Assembly (NCBI GenBank): GCA_030642005.1
Contig: DAOWOP010000118.1
Coordinates: 1-7,989 of the forward strand
Length of the DNA: 7,989 nt
Direction of reading: 5' to 3'
Origin: Planctomycetales bacterium
GTDB taxonomy: Bacteria; Planctomycetota; Phycisphaerae; SM23-33
Positions 1 through 7,005 of this stretch are shown piece by piece. The notes beneath the pieces are model-generated. The model was given only the letters and a program-made list of their open reading frames with translations. It was not told where the DNA came from and made no database searches. Made by a program: the position numbers and the translations under genes. Position 1 is the first letter of the stretch, and every line of letters starts with the position of its first letter.

Positions 1-99
1 AGGCGCTGCCGGACCAACGGGAACGGCCGCCGCAAACTAGAACGCCGAACGCCGACGAGCATTTGTCGGCAAATGGCTTAATGAGAGTGAGGCGCACAG
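1..99. other. Left-edge leader region, no assignable gene
   Basis: All three forward frames are open from the window edge for some distance: one stops at 38-40, one at 79-81 and one at 105-107, the last overlapping the next gene's start. Any of them could be the tail of an upstream gene, and the overlap style of the following genes makes the 3-107 frame slightly attractive, but none has a recognisable sequence. The DNA contains a tandem heptamer AACGCCG at 41-47 and 48-54, and a small hairpin with arms GCCGAC (51-56) and GTCGGC (65-70). GAGG at 89-92 is a plausible ribosome binding site, 7 nt before the ATG at 100. Confidence 0.4.
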
Positions 100-1137
100 A
101 TGCATGAAATAACATTAGAAGGCCCCCCCTATCAAAGAGGACTGAAGCACGGACAAACCTTCGCAAAAGAGATAAGTTCGACCTATGAGGCCATCCGTGA
201 AGCCATTAAGGTCGAGTGGAGCAAAGCGAAAATCCAACTGCTTCACAGACTCCTCAAAAACGTGGAAGAACCTTTTCCGGACCTGGCGGAAGAAATAAAT
301 GGAATATCCGAAGGATCGGGAATGCCTCTCGACGATATTCTGCTCCTGAACTTCTATCACGGACTGGAGGCTGTCGATTTCCAGTGCACCAACCTCGGCT
401 TCATCAACAAGGAGCAGGGCGCAATCCACGGGAAAACCGGAGACGCTGAAGATTACCACAGCCCCTTCTACCTGTTGGAAATAGTTCATCCGGATAAAGG
501 CGCTTCTTTTATCAATGTCGGTTTCGTGGGAACCGTCTGGACTGAGGCGGGTCTCAACAGCGTCGGCCTGTCCTGTGGCCAGTCTTCCTGCCCATCCATC
601 AGCGGGCAGGATGGAAGAGGGATTTCCGTGCTGGTCATGCCCAGACCCCTTTTACAACACTGCTCATCTGTCGAAGAAGGAATAGAATTTTTAGCCAAAT
701 ATCCAATGGCCGGTAAAGGCCTGAACATCTTTCTTGCCGACTCGGCGGGCAACGTTGCGGTAGTGGAGAAATCCTATACCAAGCAGGCGGTAAGAAAAAT
801 GGAAGACGAAGTCGTCTGGAATACCAATCATTTCCTTGATAAGGAATTGGCAAAATATAACTCTACAAAAGCAGAAAAGGATATGAAGGAGTCACAAGGC
901 AGATACTCTTATCTGGAGAAGGTTTTAAAAGAAGAAAGGGTTCCTCATACCGTAGAGGAAATGAAAAAAATATTGAGCCATCACGAGCAATCGGAGACCG
1001 GTTCTGTCTGTAAGCATCCCGACAAGGAAAACGACAACAGAACCCATTTCGGCGCCATCTTTATCCCTAAGGAAAAGAAAGCCTTAATCACTCACGGCAA
1101 TCCCTGTGAAAATGAGTTCAAGGAGTACAAGGTATGA
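100..1137 (+). CDS. C45-family acyltransferase/peptidase-like Ntn-hydrolase
   Basis: The protein (345 aa) resembles the C45 family, whose founding member is acyl-CoA:6-aminopenicillanate acyltransferase. These proteins are made as precursors that self-cleave to expose a catalytic Cys and then hydrolyse or transfer acyl groups on amides. Visible signatures are the N-terminal GPPYQRGLKHG (8-18), the candidate nucleophile Cys96 in QCTN, a GFVGTVWTEAGLNSVGLS block (141-158), FLADSAGNVAVVE (211-223), WNTNHF (240-245), and the C-terminal SVCKHP (302-307) followed by a final strand containing HGNPCENEF. No signal peptide or membrane segment is seen, so it is probably cytoplasmic. The start has GAGG 7 nt upstream. 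Its stop overlaps the next start as ATGA. The coding sequence is richer in A and in AAA/GAA codons than its neighbours. Family assignment is fairly secure; substrate unknown. A beta-lactam role should not be assumed from the family name. Confidence 0.85.
   Translation: MHEITLEGPPYQRGLKHGQTFAKEISSTYEAIREAIKVEWSKAKIQLLHRLLKNVEEPFPDLAEEINGISEGSGMPLDDILLLNFYHGLEAVDFQCTNLGFINKEQGAIHGKTGDAEDYHSPFYLLEIVHPDKGASFINVGFVGTVWTEAGLNSVGLSCGQSSCPSISGQDGRGISVLVMPRPLLQHCSSVEEGIEFLAKYPMAGKGLNIFLADSAGNVAVVEKSYTKQAVRKMEDEVVWNTNHFLDKELAKYNSTKAEKDMKESQGRYSYLEKVLKEERVPHTVEEMKKILSHHEQSETGSVCKHPDKENDNRTHFGAIFIPKEKKALITHGNPCENEFKEYKV
1120..1125 (+). promoter_or_regulatory. Ribosome binding site inside upstream gene
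   Basis: AAGGAG lies in the last codons of the C45-like gene, 8 nt before the ATG at 1134. It supports that start and, with the 4-bp ATGA stop/start overlap, translational coupling of the two genes. Confidence 0.75.
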
Positions 1138-2546
1138 AATCATACCTGGAGAACATCGACGTCCTTTCGCCCGAAGAATGCGACCTGATGCACGATAACG
1201 CGCTTCGCATCATTTCAGAAGTCGGCCTCAATGTGGAAAACGAGGAGATGGTCAGCCGGCTGGTGGAGTTCGGAGGCAGCGTCGAGCCGTCCCGCCCCGG
1301 TGTAGTTACCTTTCCCGGCGAGTTCGTTGAGAAATTCATCGCCGAATCGGAGGATGCCCCCGCCCCCACCAGCCAGGTTACCACCCTCAGCGCCGGGTAC
1401 TCACTGAAGTATCTGGCCCCGCAGGCCGACGAGCCGGAACCACTGACATTGAAGACAATCGCCAACTGCATTCATCTGGCCAATGAACTGGGCAACATAG
1501 ACCGGCCTCACACATTCATCGGCAGTCCTTCGGACGTCGCGCCGCAGGTCAATCCGCTTTACTGCGCGCTGCTGGCGTGGAAGTACATGAAACCCTTCCC
1601 TCAGTGCTATAGTGTTATCATCAATCCCGATCTCTGTGACTACATGTTCGAGATGGGAGAGGTGATGGTGGCGGAAAAGGGAGGTACGCTCTCGGACTAC
1701 GTCGGGGGAGGCGTTTTCTTCGTCTCCCCTCTCCGGGCAGTCAGTGAATCCGTCAGTATCTTCCTTGCATGTTGGAAAAAAGGCCTTGATTCGGGCTTCG
1801 GTATCATATCCAGCATGGGAGGAAGCGCTCCGGTTACCTTCGCCGGGGCCTTGAGCATGGGCATCGCCGAAAGCATATTCCGCGCCGTTATCCAAAGGGC
1901 CTACTACGGAAGTAAAAGGATAGACATTACCGTCCCCAGAATTCTTGACATGAAGTACGGTTTCGTCGATGCCTGCCGGCCTGAGAGGTCTTTAATGATG
2001 CTGGCTGTCGCCCAGCTCTCCCGCCGCTATAAGGCGAGACTCAGCTTTTGCAGCATCTCCGCCGCGGCGCATCGGCCGAGTTGTGAAGCAGGTTTCTCAA
2101 GGGCCTTCAACGCCATCCCTTTTATTCTTGCCGGAGGCGGCGACACCATTGAAGGCGCCGGGCACCTTTCCCATGACGTCGTCGTCTCGCCGGTACAGAT
2201 GGCCATCGACAATGAATTCTACGGCGCACTGAAGTACATTCGCAGGGGTTTCGAGGTGAACGAAGATACCCTGGCCTTCGAGACGATTAAGGAAGTCGGA
2301 CCGGGAGGACTGTTCACCTCAACGATGCACACACTCGATCACTACCGCACGGAACTGTGGGAGCCTGAAATCTTCGCCAGGGAATCATATGAGACCTGGC
2401 GGCAGAAGGATTCGAAAATCGACGTGGACTACGCCGGCGAAATCGCCCTGGATATCCTTAAGACCGAACCTGAACCCAACATCGATTCGGCGACTGAAGA
2501 AAGGCTGATGAAGATTATCAGAAAGGCGGAGAAAGAATGTCTGTAA
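1134..2546 (+). CDS. MttB-family (trimethylamine methyltransferase-like) protein, no pyrrolysine
   Basis: This 470-aa protein matches the MttB superfamily, corrinoid-dependent methyltransferases acting on trimethylamine or, in members lacking pyrrolysine, on other quaternary amines such as glycine betaine, proline betaine or carnitine. The family pattern is visible along its length: N-terminal LSPEECDLMHDNALRIISEVGLNVEN region (11-36), GGSAPVTFAGALSMGIAES (229-247) in the TIM-barrel core, RRYKARLSF (297-305), FILAGGGDTIEGAGHLS (330-346), then EVGPGGLFTSTMHTLDHYRTELWEPEIFARESYETW (387-422). The frame has no in-frame amber codon before its TAA stop, so it is a non-pyrrolysine homologue. No signal peptide; cytoplasmic. 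It starts in an ATGA overlap with the previous gene and ends 10 bp inside the next. A corrinoid protein and reactivating enzyme, normal partners of MttB, are not in this window. Family confident, substrate not determinable. Confidence 0.9.
   Translation: MKSYLENIDVLSPEECDLMHDNALRIISEVGLNVENEEMVSRLVEFGGSVEPSRPGVVTFPGEFVEKFIAESEDAPAPTSQVTTLSAGYSLKYLAPQADEPEPLTLKTIANCIHLANELGNIDRPHTFIGSPSDVAPQVNPLYCALLAWKYMKPFPQCYSVIINPDLCDYMFEMGEVMVAEKGGTLSDYVGGGVFFVSPLRAVSESVSIFLACWKKGLDSGFGIISSMGGSAPVTFAGALSMGIAESIFRAVIQRAYYGSKRIDITVPRILDMKYGFVDACRPERSLMMLAVAQLSRRYKARLSFCSISAAAHRPSCEAGFSRAFNAIPFILAGGGDTIEGAGHLSHDVVVSPVQMAIDNEFYGALKYIRRGFEVNEDTLAFETIKEVGPGGLFTSTMHTLDHYRTELWEPEIFARESYETWRQKDSKIDVDYAGEIALDILKTEPEPNIDSATEERLMKIIRKAEKECL
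2528..2531 (+). promoter_or_regulatory. Ribosome binding site for the lyase gene
   Basis: GGAG lies 5 nt before the ATG at 2537, within the last codons of the MttB-family gene. It supports the chosen start, which also gives a clean signal peptide and a 10-bp overlap with the upstream stop. Confidence 0.6.
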
Positions 2547-5374
2547 CGCGAGCAACGAGCGTGTTGTTGACGGTATTGGCTGCTGTGGTTTTGGCGTTTC
2601 CGACGGCCTGTCTTGCCGCCGATGAGGCCAAGACAACCAACCTCGCTCCCAACGCGGGGGCGGAAAAAGGTGATGCCGGCAAACTACCGGAAGGCTGGGG
2701 CCGATATGATAACACCCCCGCCGAGGCCGGCGCGACCGAGCGGGTCCGTCACGGCGGCAAACGCAGCGCATACCTGAAGGTTACAGGATTCGGAAAAGAC
2801 GGTCTCGCAGACACGGGCCTTGCCGTTGGCCGGACCGACGGACTCAAGGGTCCTAATGCCATTCCCGTCAAGCCTGACACCAGGTATTACTTTTCCTTCT
2901 ACATCAAGGGTGGGGGGTTTATCCGCAAGATCACCGTCCAGCCGTGGTGCTTCAAGTCGGACGGCAGCGGCCTGGACCGGACCGCCGCGGGTATCGAGGT
3001 GCTTCCGACGGGGCAGTGGATACATCACTTCGGTTCGTTCACCACCGCAGCGGAAACCGAACGCGTCGCCTTGATGTTTCTCGTTGACGGGAAGAAAGAC
3101 CGGGACGTAAGGCCCGGCGCGGTGTTTTACGTGGACGACGTGCACTTGGGAACCGATAAGGCCGCCGCCAAGATGTGGGTGTTGGACTGGCGGGGGTCGG
3201 CGATGGCCAAGGGCCTTTGGCTGGAACCGGATTACCTGGACAAGAAGATCAAACACATCAGCGACGAGGAAGTCTTTGCATCGCTGGATCTCGCCAGGCC
3301 TGGGCTGGAAGAAGTCAACAATGCCGTCAAAGCCCGCGATTATCGGCGGGCCTACCTCGCCTGGGCGGCGTACTGGAAACGAACGCATCAGGAAAAACCG
3401 GCTTCGCCGCAGGACTCGCCGAGCAAGCGGCTCCTGGAACATACCGCCGGCATCGTGCGTCACGAAATCAGCGGCTGGGGCGGCATAACGGTCAAGCACG
3501 GCCCGGTGGTGAACTTCAACACGGACGGCTACGGCGCCGGCGGGAAGGCCGGCTTCCATTACTGGGGTTGGTCCAGGTCGCTGCTCAGGGCCTACCATGC
3601 GACGGGCGACGAGAAGTACCTGGCCTGCTTCGACGAACTGTTCAACCAGTGGTACGAGCAGCGGGATGACGTAAAAAGTCCCTCTGTTTTCTCCATTATC
3701 TGGAACGAGTTGGGCGCCGCCCATCGCGCGGAGATATTCATCGAATTCTACCGCCTGCCGTTTTCCAGGCGGACCGCCCTTACCCACGGGCGGATGCTCA
3801 AGACGCTGCTCGGTTCGGGGCGCTGGCTGTTCGAGTTGGAAAAGATGGGTTACGACAAGGGCAATTGGCAGGTCAGCGGCTGTTCCGGGCTGGTCAAGAT
3901 AGGTCTGGCGGTTCCGGAGTTCACCGAGGCGCAGGGGTGGGTGCGGACCGGCGCGCAGCGGATTGCCGAGCACGCCGAACGGGATTTCTTCAGTGATGGG
4001 TGTCACTCCGAAAGGTGTCCGTCATCCTATATGTTCGGCGTCTATTACAGTCTGATGCGACTGGCCCGGTCCTTGGAGGACAGGCCCGCTTTCGCCGGGA
4101 TGGTCCGGCGGATTGACACAAGACTGGCTCGAAGCGCCGAGTTCTGGATGTACCTGACTACCCCGGAAGGACACCTGCCGGGCATCAACGACGGCGGGCG
4201 GGGCGTCTTCAGCCCGAAAACCCTCACCCAGGCCGGAAAACTCTTCAATCGCAAGGACTGTCTCTTCGTGGCGAAAAACCTGCTCGGAGGCAAGGTCGAA
4301 GGGCAGGTCGCCCCGCCGAAGCACACGTCGATTAACTTCCCGGATTCGGGCTTCGCGGTAATGCGAAGCGACTGGAGCCGACAGGCCCGATACATGCTGC
4401 TGAACTACGGGCCTGACAGGGTATGGCATACTCACCGTGACATACTCGATTTTGAGATCAGCGCCTTCGGCCGGGCATTGGCCATCGACGCGGGGCTGGG
4501 AGTGAGTTACGACGACCCGCTCAACAATCCCTGGTACAACGCCTCCCGCGCGCACAACATGCTGGTAGTGGATGACGGCGAGATCGACCGGGCCGTCGCG
4601 CAGGGCCGGGACGTTGTCTGGGACTCCCGCGCGGGTCTGGACTTCTTCGCCGCCACGACCTACGGCTGGGACAAAGACGCCACGATAGTCAGGCCGGGGG
4701 ATGAGGAAGTGCCGATGGTCAAGGGCAAGGGCGTCGTTTGGCGCCGCTGCGTCGCCTTCGTCAAGCCGGACTACTGGATAGTCTATGACGTCGCCTGGAC
4801 CGCCAAAGCGGGCCATACGCTCTCCTGGTATCTACATTCGCCGACTGATCTGGTCGCAAATAACGGCGGCTACGCCAGTGCGAAGGCTCCGGGGCTGATC
4901 GTCCGCCCCATAGGCGGAACCTTCACGACCCGCCGGGGCAAAGCCCGTGCTTCGGTCAGGGGCCTGGGGTTCAAAAAGCCATACCGCGACATCGACTGGG
5001 TGGCGTTCGACGCGCCGTCCCGAAAGGCGGGCCGAGTTACCTTCCCGATGCTGCTGTTGCCTTACGAAAAATCCCTGCCCAAGGTCGAACTCCGCATCCT
5101 GACCGAATCGGACAAAGGCGCTCACTTCGTGATCCAGATTGGCCGGAAAACCGACCACGTGGTTTTCTCGCTCGGACCGAAGGGATTCCGCGACAGTAAG
5201 ATCGAAACCGACGGGTGTTGCGCCGTTGTCCGCTGCCTGGATGGAAAGCCTGTTTCCTGGAGCGTAGCCGGCGGGCGGAAACTGACCTTTCCGGGCATTA
5301 GCGACCGACCAACAACGACGCCGGCGGCGACATCGAAAGCCGATCCGGGCGTATCCCCGGAAAAGGCGAAATAG
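2537..5374 (+). CDS. Secreted heparinase II/III-family polysaccharide lyase
   Basis: This 945-aa exported protein probably cleaves a uronate-containing polysaccharide by beta-elimination, as heparinase II/III-like lyases do. Residues 1-27 form a signal peptide: Arg5, a hydrophobic stretch at about 9-21, then CLA before AD. Residues about 34-205 look like a beta-sandwich carbohydrate-binding domain (NLAPNAGAEKG start, YYFSFYIKGG, VFYVDDVHLG end). Residues about 225-590 form the alpha/alpha-toroid, with NWQ around Asn443 and an ExxPxxY-like SERCPSSYMF (491-500) with Tyr498. The C-terminal beta domain begins at FPDSGFAVMRSDW (601-613) and has the family block HTHRDILDFEISAFGRAL (631-648; His631/His633) and SRAHNMLVVDDGEI (670-683). 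Asn443, Tyr498 and a His are the likely catalytic set by analogy with the family. The last ~25 residues are Thr/Pro/Lys-rich. It is last in the overlapping three-gene unit. Exact polymer (heparin-like, alginate, ulvan or other) cannot be told. Confidence 0.88.
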   Translation: MSVTRATSVLLTVLAAVVLAFPTACLAADEAKTTNLAPNAGAEKGDAGKLPEGWGRYDNTPAEAGATERVRHGGKRSAYLKVTGFGKDGLADTGLAVGRTDGLKGPNAIPVKPDTRYYFSFYIKGGGFIRKITVQPWCFKSDGSGLDRTAAGIEVLPTGQWIHHFGSFTTAAETERVALMFLVDGKKDRDVRPGAVFYVDDVHLGTDKAAAKMWVLDWRGSAMAKGLWLEPDYLDKKIKHISDEEVFASLDLARPGLEEVNNAVKARDYRRAYLAWAAYWKRTHQEKPASPQDSPSKRLLEHTAGIVRHEISGWGGITVKHGPVVNFNTDGYGAGGKAGFHYWGWSRSLLRAYHATGDEKYLACFDELFNQWYEQRDDVKSPSVFSIIWNELGAAHRAEIFIEFYRLPFSRRTALTHGRMLKTLLGSGRWLFELEKMGYDKGNWQVSGCSGLVKIGLAVPEFTEAQGWVRTGAQRIAEHAERDFFSDGCHSERCPSSYMFGVYYSLMRLARSLEDRPAFAGMVRRIDTRLARSAEFWMYLTTPEGHLPGINDGGRGVFSPKTLTQAGKLFNRKDCLFVAKNLLGGKVEGQVAPPKHTSINFPDSGFAVMRSDWSRQARYMLLNYGPDRVWHTHRDILDFEISAFGRALAIDAGLGVSYDDPLNNPWYNASRAHNMLVVDDGEIDRAVAQGRDVVWDSRAGLDFFAATTYGWDKDATIVRPGDEEVPMVKGKGVVWRRCVAFVKPDYWIVYDVAWTAKAGHTLSWYLHSPTDLVANNGGYASAKAPGLIVRPIGGTFTTRRGKARASVRGLGFKKPYRDIDWVAFDAPSRKAGRVTFPMLLLPYEKSLPKVELRILTESDKGAHFVIQIGRKTDHVVFSLGPKGFRDSKIETDGCCAVVRCLDGKPVSWSVAGGRKLTFPGISDRPTTTPAATSKADPGVSPEKAK

Positions 5375-5426
5375 CCGCCGGCTGGAAAATTTACCCCGGC
5401 TACTCCACTTGGCGCAGCCGCAGCGA

Positions 5427-5448
5427 GGGCGAGACGCCCCGGTTTTTT
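5427..5448 (+). terminator. Weak intrinsic terminator candidate
   Basis: A short GC hairpin with arms GGGCG (5427-5431) and CGCCC (5435-5439) and a 3-nt loop is followed by CGG and then six T residues (5443-5448). It lies about 50 bp after the lyase stop and 38 bp before the PolX-like gene. The stem is only 5 bp and the loop tight, so efficiency is doubtful, but the position fits the end of the three-gene unit. Confidence 0.45.
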
Positions 5449-5485
5449 GATTAACGTTTGTCATTTTTATTGAACAGGCTGCTAC

Positions 5486-6811
5486 ATGGGCAAGACCGAC
5501 ATAGCCGCGATATTCGCCGAGACGGTCTCCGATCGGTTCCGCCTGGATGAGGCCGGAGACGTCGCCGATGCCCTGCGCGAGGCGGTTTCCGCCTGCAAGG
5601 GAGCCGGTCGCGTCGAGTTGGCCGGAAGTCTCCGCCGGCGGTGCGAGACCGTCGGAGATATAGACATTCTCTGCGAAGCGAACGACAAAGACGCCCGAAA
5701 AATCATCGCCGCCTTCACCGCCGCCGACGGCGTTACAAAGGTGCTCGCCAGCGGCGCGACGAAAGGTTCCGTGATAATCGACGGCCGAATCCAGGCCGAC
5801 CTGCGGGTCGTGCCGACCAAAAGTTTCGGCTCGGCCTTGCAGTATTTCACCGGCTCAAAGGCGCACAACGTCGCACTGCGAGAAATCGCGGCCAAGAAAA
5901 AAATGAAACTCAACGAGTACGGTCTGTTCAAGGAAACCGCCGCCGGCGCGACCAGGCGGATTGCCGGTCGGGATGAGAAAGGCATCTACTCCGCGATGTC
6001 CCTTGAATGGGTTCCGCCGGAACTGCGTGAGGATCGCGGCGAACTGGCGGCTGCGGCGAAAGGAAACCTGCCGAAACTCATCCGCGCCGAGGACATCCGC
6101 GGCGACCTGCACATGCACACGACGGCCTCCGACGGGACCGGCGACATCGAGGAGATGATCCGGGCCTGCCGGGCCTTGGGATATAAGTACCTGGCCATTA
6201 CGGACCACTCGAAGAGCCGGGTCTGGGCCAACGGGCTGGATGAGACCCGCCTGGTCCGGCACGTCGCCGCTATCGGCGTCGCTGCCGGGAAGCACAAGGA
6301 CATTCTCGTCCTGGCGGGCATCGAGGTGGATATTTTCAAGGATGGGTCGCTGGACTTTTCCGACGACGTTCTGGCGGAGTTGGATTTCGTTATCGCCTCG
6401 CCGCACTCCGCCCTTTCGCAGAAGCGCAACGAGGCGACCCGTCGGCTCATTCGGGCGATCGAAAATCCTTACGTCCACTCAATCGGGCATCCCACAGGCC
6501 GGCTTATAAACGAGCGGGCCGGGATAGATATCGACATCGTGAAGGTCGCCGATGCCGCCGCCGCCAACGACACCGCACTGGAGATTAACGCTTATCCCTG
6601 GCGGCTTGACCTGCGCGACGTTCACATCCGCGCCGCAATCGAGGCCGGGGCCAAACTGCTCATCAGTACCGACGCCCACAACCCATCCGGCGACGGCAGC
6701 CCGTCGCAGATGCACTTCGGCGTGGAAACCGCCCGTCGAGGCTGGGCCACAGCAGCCGACGTGATAAACACCCGCACCCCCGCCGCACTGAAAAAATGGC
6801 TGAAAAGGTAG
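5486..6811 (+). CDS. PolX-type protein, palm and PHP domains, lacking N-terminal 8-kDa/fingers region
   Basis: Bacterial PolX is a family-X repair polymerase fused to a PHP exonuclease, usually about 570 aa. This one is 441 aa. The palm is present: ELAGSLRRR (44-52) with the GS nucleotide motif, GDIDIL (57-62) giving Asp58 and Asp60, and QADLRVV (103-109) giving Asp105. The thumb has YFTGSKAHN (120-128). The PHP domain has intact metal-ligand motifs: DLHMH (207-211), TDH (239-241), GIEVD (278-282), SPHS (305-308), GHP (334-336) and STDAHN (394-399). The missing part is the N-terminal helix-hairpin-helix 8-kDa and fingers region, about 130-160 residues. An in-frame TGA at 5471-5473 excludes a longer start. 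The first residues, MGKTDIAAIF, resemble a normal PolX N-terminus, then RFRLDEA looks like the region just before the palm, suggesting an internal deletion. AGG at 5476-5478 is a weak RBS. Nuclease activity is plausible; polymerase activity doubtful. Confidence 0.88.
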   Translation: MGKTDIAAIFAETVSDRFRLDEAGDVADALREAVSACKGAGRVELAGSLRRRCETVGDIDILCEANDKDARKIIAAFTAADGVTKVLASGATKGSVIIDGRIQADLRVVPTKSFGSALQYFTGSKAHNVALREIAAKKKMKLNEYGLFKETAAGATRRIAGRDEKGIYSAMSLEWVPPELREDRGELAAAAKGNLPKLIRAEDIRGDLHMHTTASDGTGDIEEMIRACRALGYKYLAITDHSKSRVWANGLDETRLVRHVAAIGVAAGKHKDILVLAGIEVDIFKDGSLDFSDDVLAELDFVIASPHSALSQKRNEATRRLIRAIENPYVHSIGHPTGRLINERAGIDIDIVKVADAAAANDTALEINAYPWRLDLRDVHIRAAIEAGAKLLISTDAHNPSGDGSPSQMHFGVETARRGWATAADVINTRTPAALKKWLKR

Positions 6812-6825
6812 CGATTTCCAAATCC

Positions 6826-6865
6826 CGACTCGTGCTACGTAGCGAAACGTTACTTCGCAGAGTAG
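6826..6865 (+). repeat. Solo REP-like unit (half-copy)
   Basis: The 21 bases at 6826-6846 (starting CGACTCGTGCT) match the reverse complement of 7598-7618 at 20 of 21 positions. The following CTTCGCAGAG also occurs at 7580-7589. It is therefore a single copy of the unit that appears as a palindromic pair at 7557-7620. Confidence 0.65.
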
Positions 6866-6867
6866 TA

Positions 6868-6932
6868 TTTCCAATTTCCAATTGACAGAAAGAGCCGCCG
6901 GATATTCTTCCAATTGAAAATTGAAAATCGGA
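6868..6932. repeat. Degenerate heptamer tandem repeats
   Basis: Two exact TTTCCAA heptamers (6868-6881) are followed 30 bp later by AATTGAA, AATTGAA, AATCGGA (6912-6932). Both runs have a strict 7-nt period, like the GGGACYA run at 7889-7920. Short and AT-rich, so part of this could be chance. Confidence 0.5.
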
Positions 6933-6954
6933 ATGGTACTGTCTGAATGGTAAA

Positions 6955-7005
6955 ATGAGTAAGCGAGAGAACGACGGGCACCGGAAAATCAATGAAATCT
7001 CATGA
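6955..7005 (+). CDS. Possible 16-codon leader/upstream ORF
   Basis: ATG at 6955 opens a frame encoding MSKRENDGHRKINEIS and stops at TGA 7003-7005, overlapping the ATG of the 86-aa gene by the ATGA arrangement seen between the first two genes of the window. The 86-aa gene has no good Shine-Dalgarno of its own, so coupling through this small frame is possible. There is no strong RBS before 6955 either. Codon evidence is too short to test; chance is a real alternative. Confidence 0.3.
   Translation: MSKRENDGHRKINEIS

Larger units (their letters stand above)
6812..7001. other. Repeat-bearing spacer
   Basis: No convincing gene beyond a short leader frame at its right end (listed separately). 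It holds a solo copy of a REP-like unit (6826-6865), a heptamer pair TTTCCAA at 6868-6874 and 6875-6881, and a degenerate heptamer run AATTGAA at 6912-6918 and 6919-6925 followed by AATCGGA. The 9-mer TTCCAATTG occurs at 6876-6884 and 6908-6916. I see no promoter with properly spaced -35 and -10 boxes. Confidence 0.55.

Noticed and set aside
1134..2546. Pyrrolysine-containing trimethylamine methyltransferase
   Set aside because: The full-length frame has no internal TAG codon, so the protein does not need amber readthrough.
2537..2620. Lipoprotein signal at Cys25 of the lyase
   Set aside because: Residues before the Cys are PTA, lacking Leu/Val/Ile at -3; the CLA-AD site fits ordinary signal peptidase I better.
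2684..4006. Long minus-strand open frame (440 codons) inside the lyase gene
   Set aside because: It lies antisense to a clearly recognisable lyase; its translation is Pro/Gly/Arg/Val-rich with no domain pattern, as expected from the complement of GC-rich coding DNA.
4022..4816. Minus-strand open frame (264 codons) inside the lyase gene
   Set aside because: Antisense to the conserved C-terminal lyase domain with no recognisable motifs; a coding shadow.
5855..6478. Minus-strand open frame (207 codons) inside the PolX-like gene
   Set aside because: Antisense to the palm/PHP coding region whose motifs are all intact on the + strand; no protein-like features.
6914..6956. Promoter for the small gene (TTGAAA and TAAAAT)
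   Set aside because: The TTGAAA boxes belong to the heptamer repeat and the nearest is 24 nt from TAAAAT, too far for a standard sigma-70 promoter.
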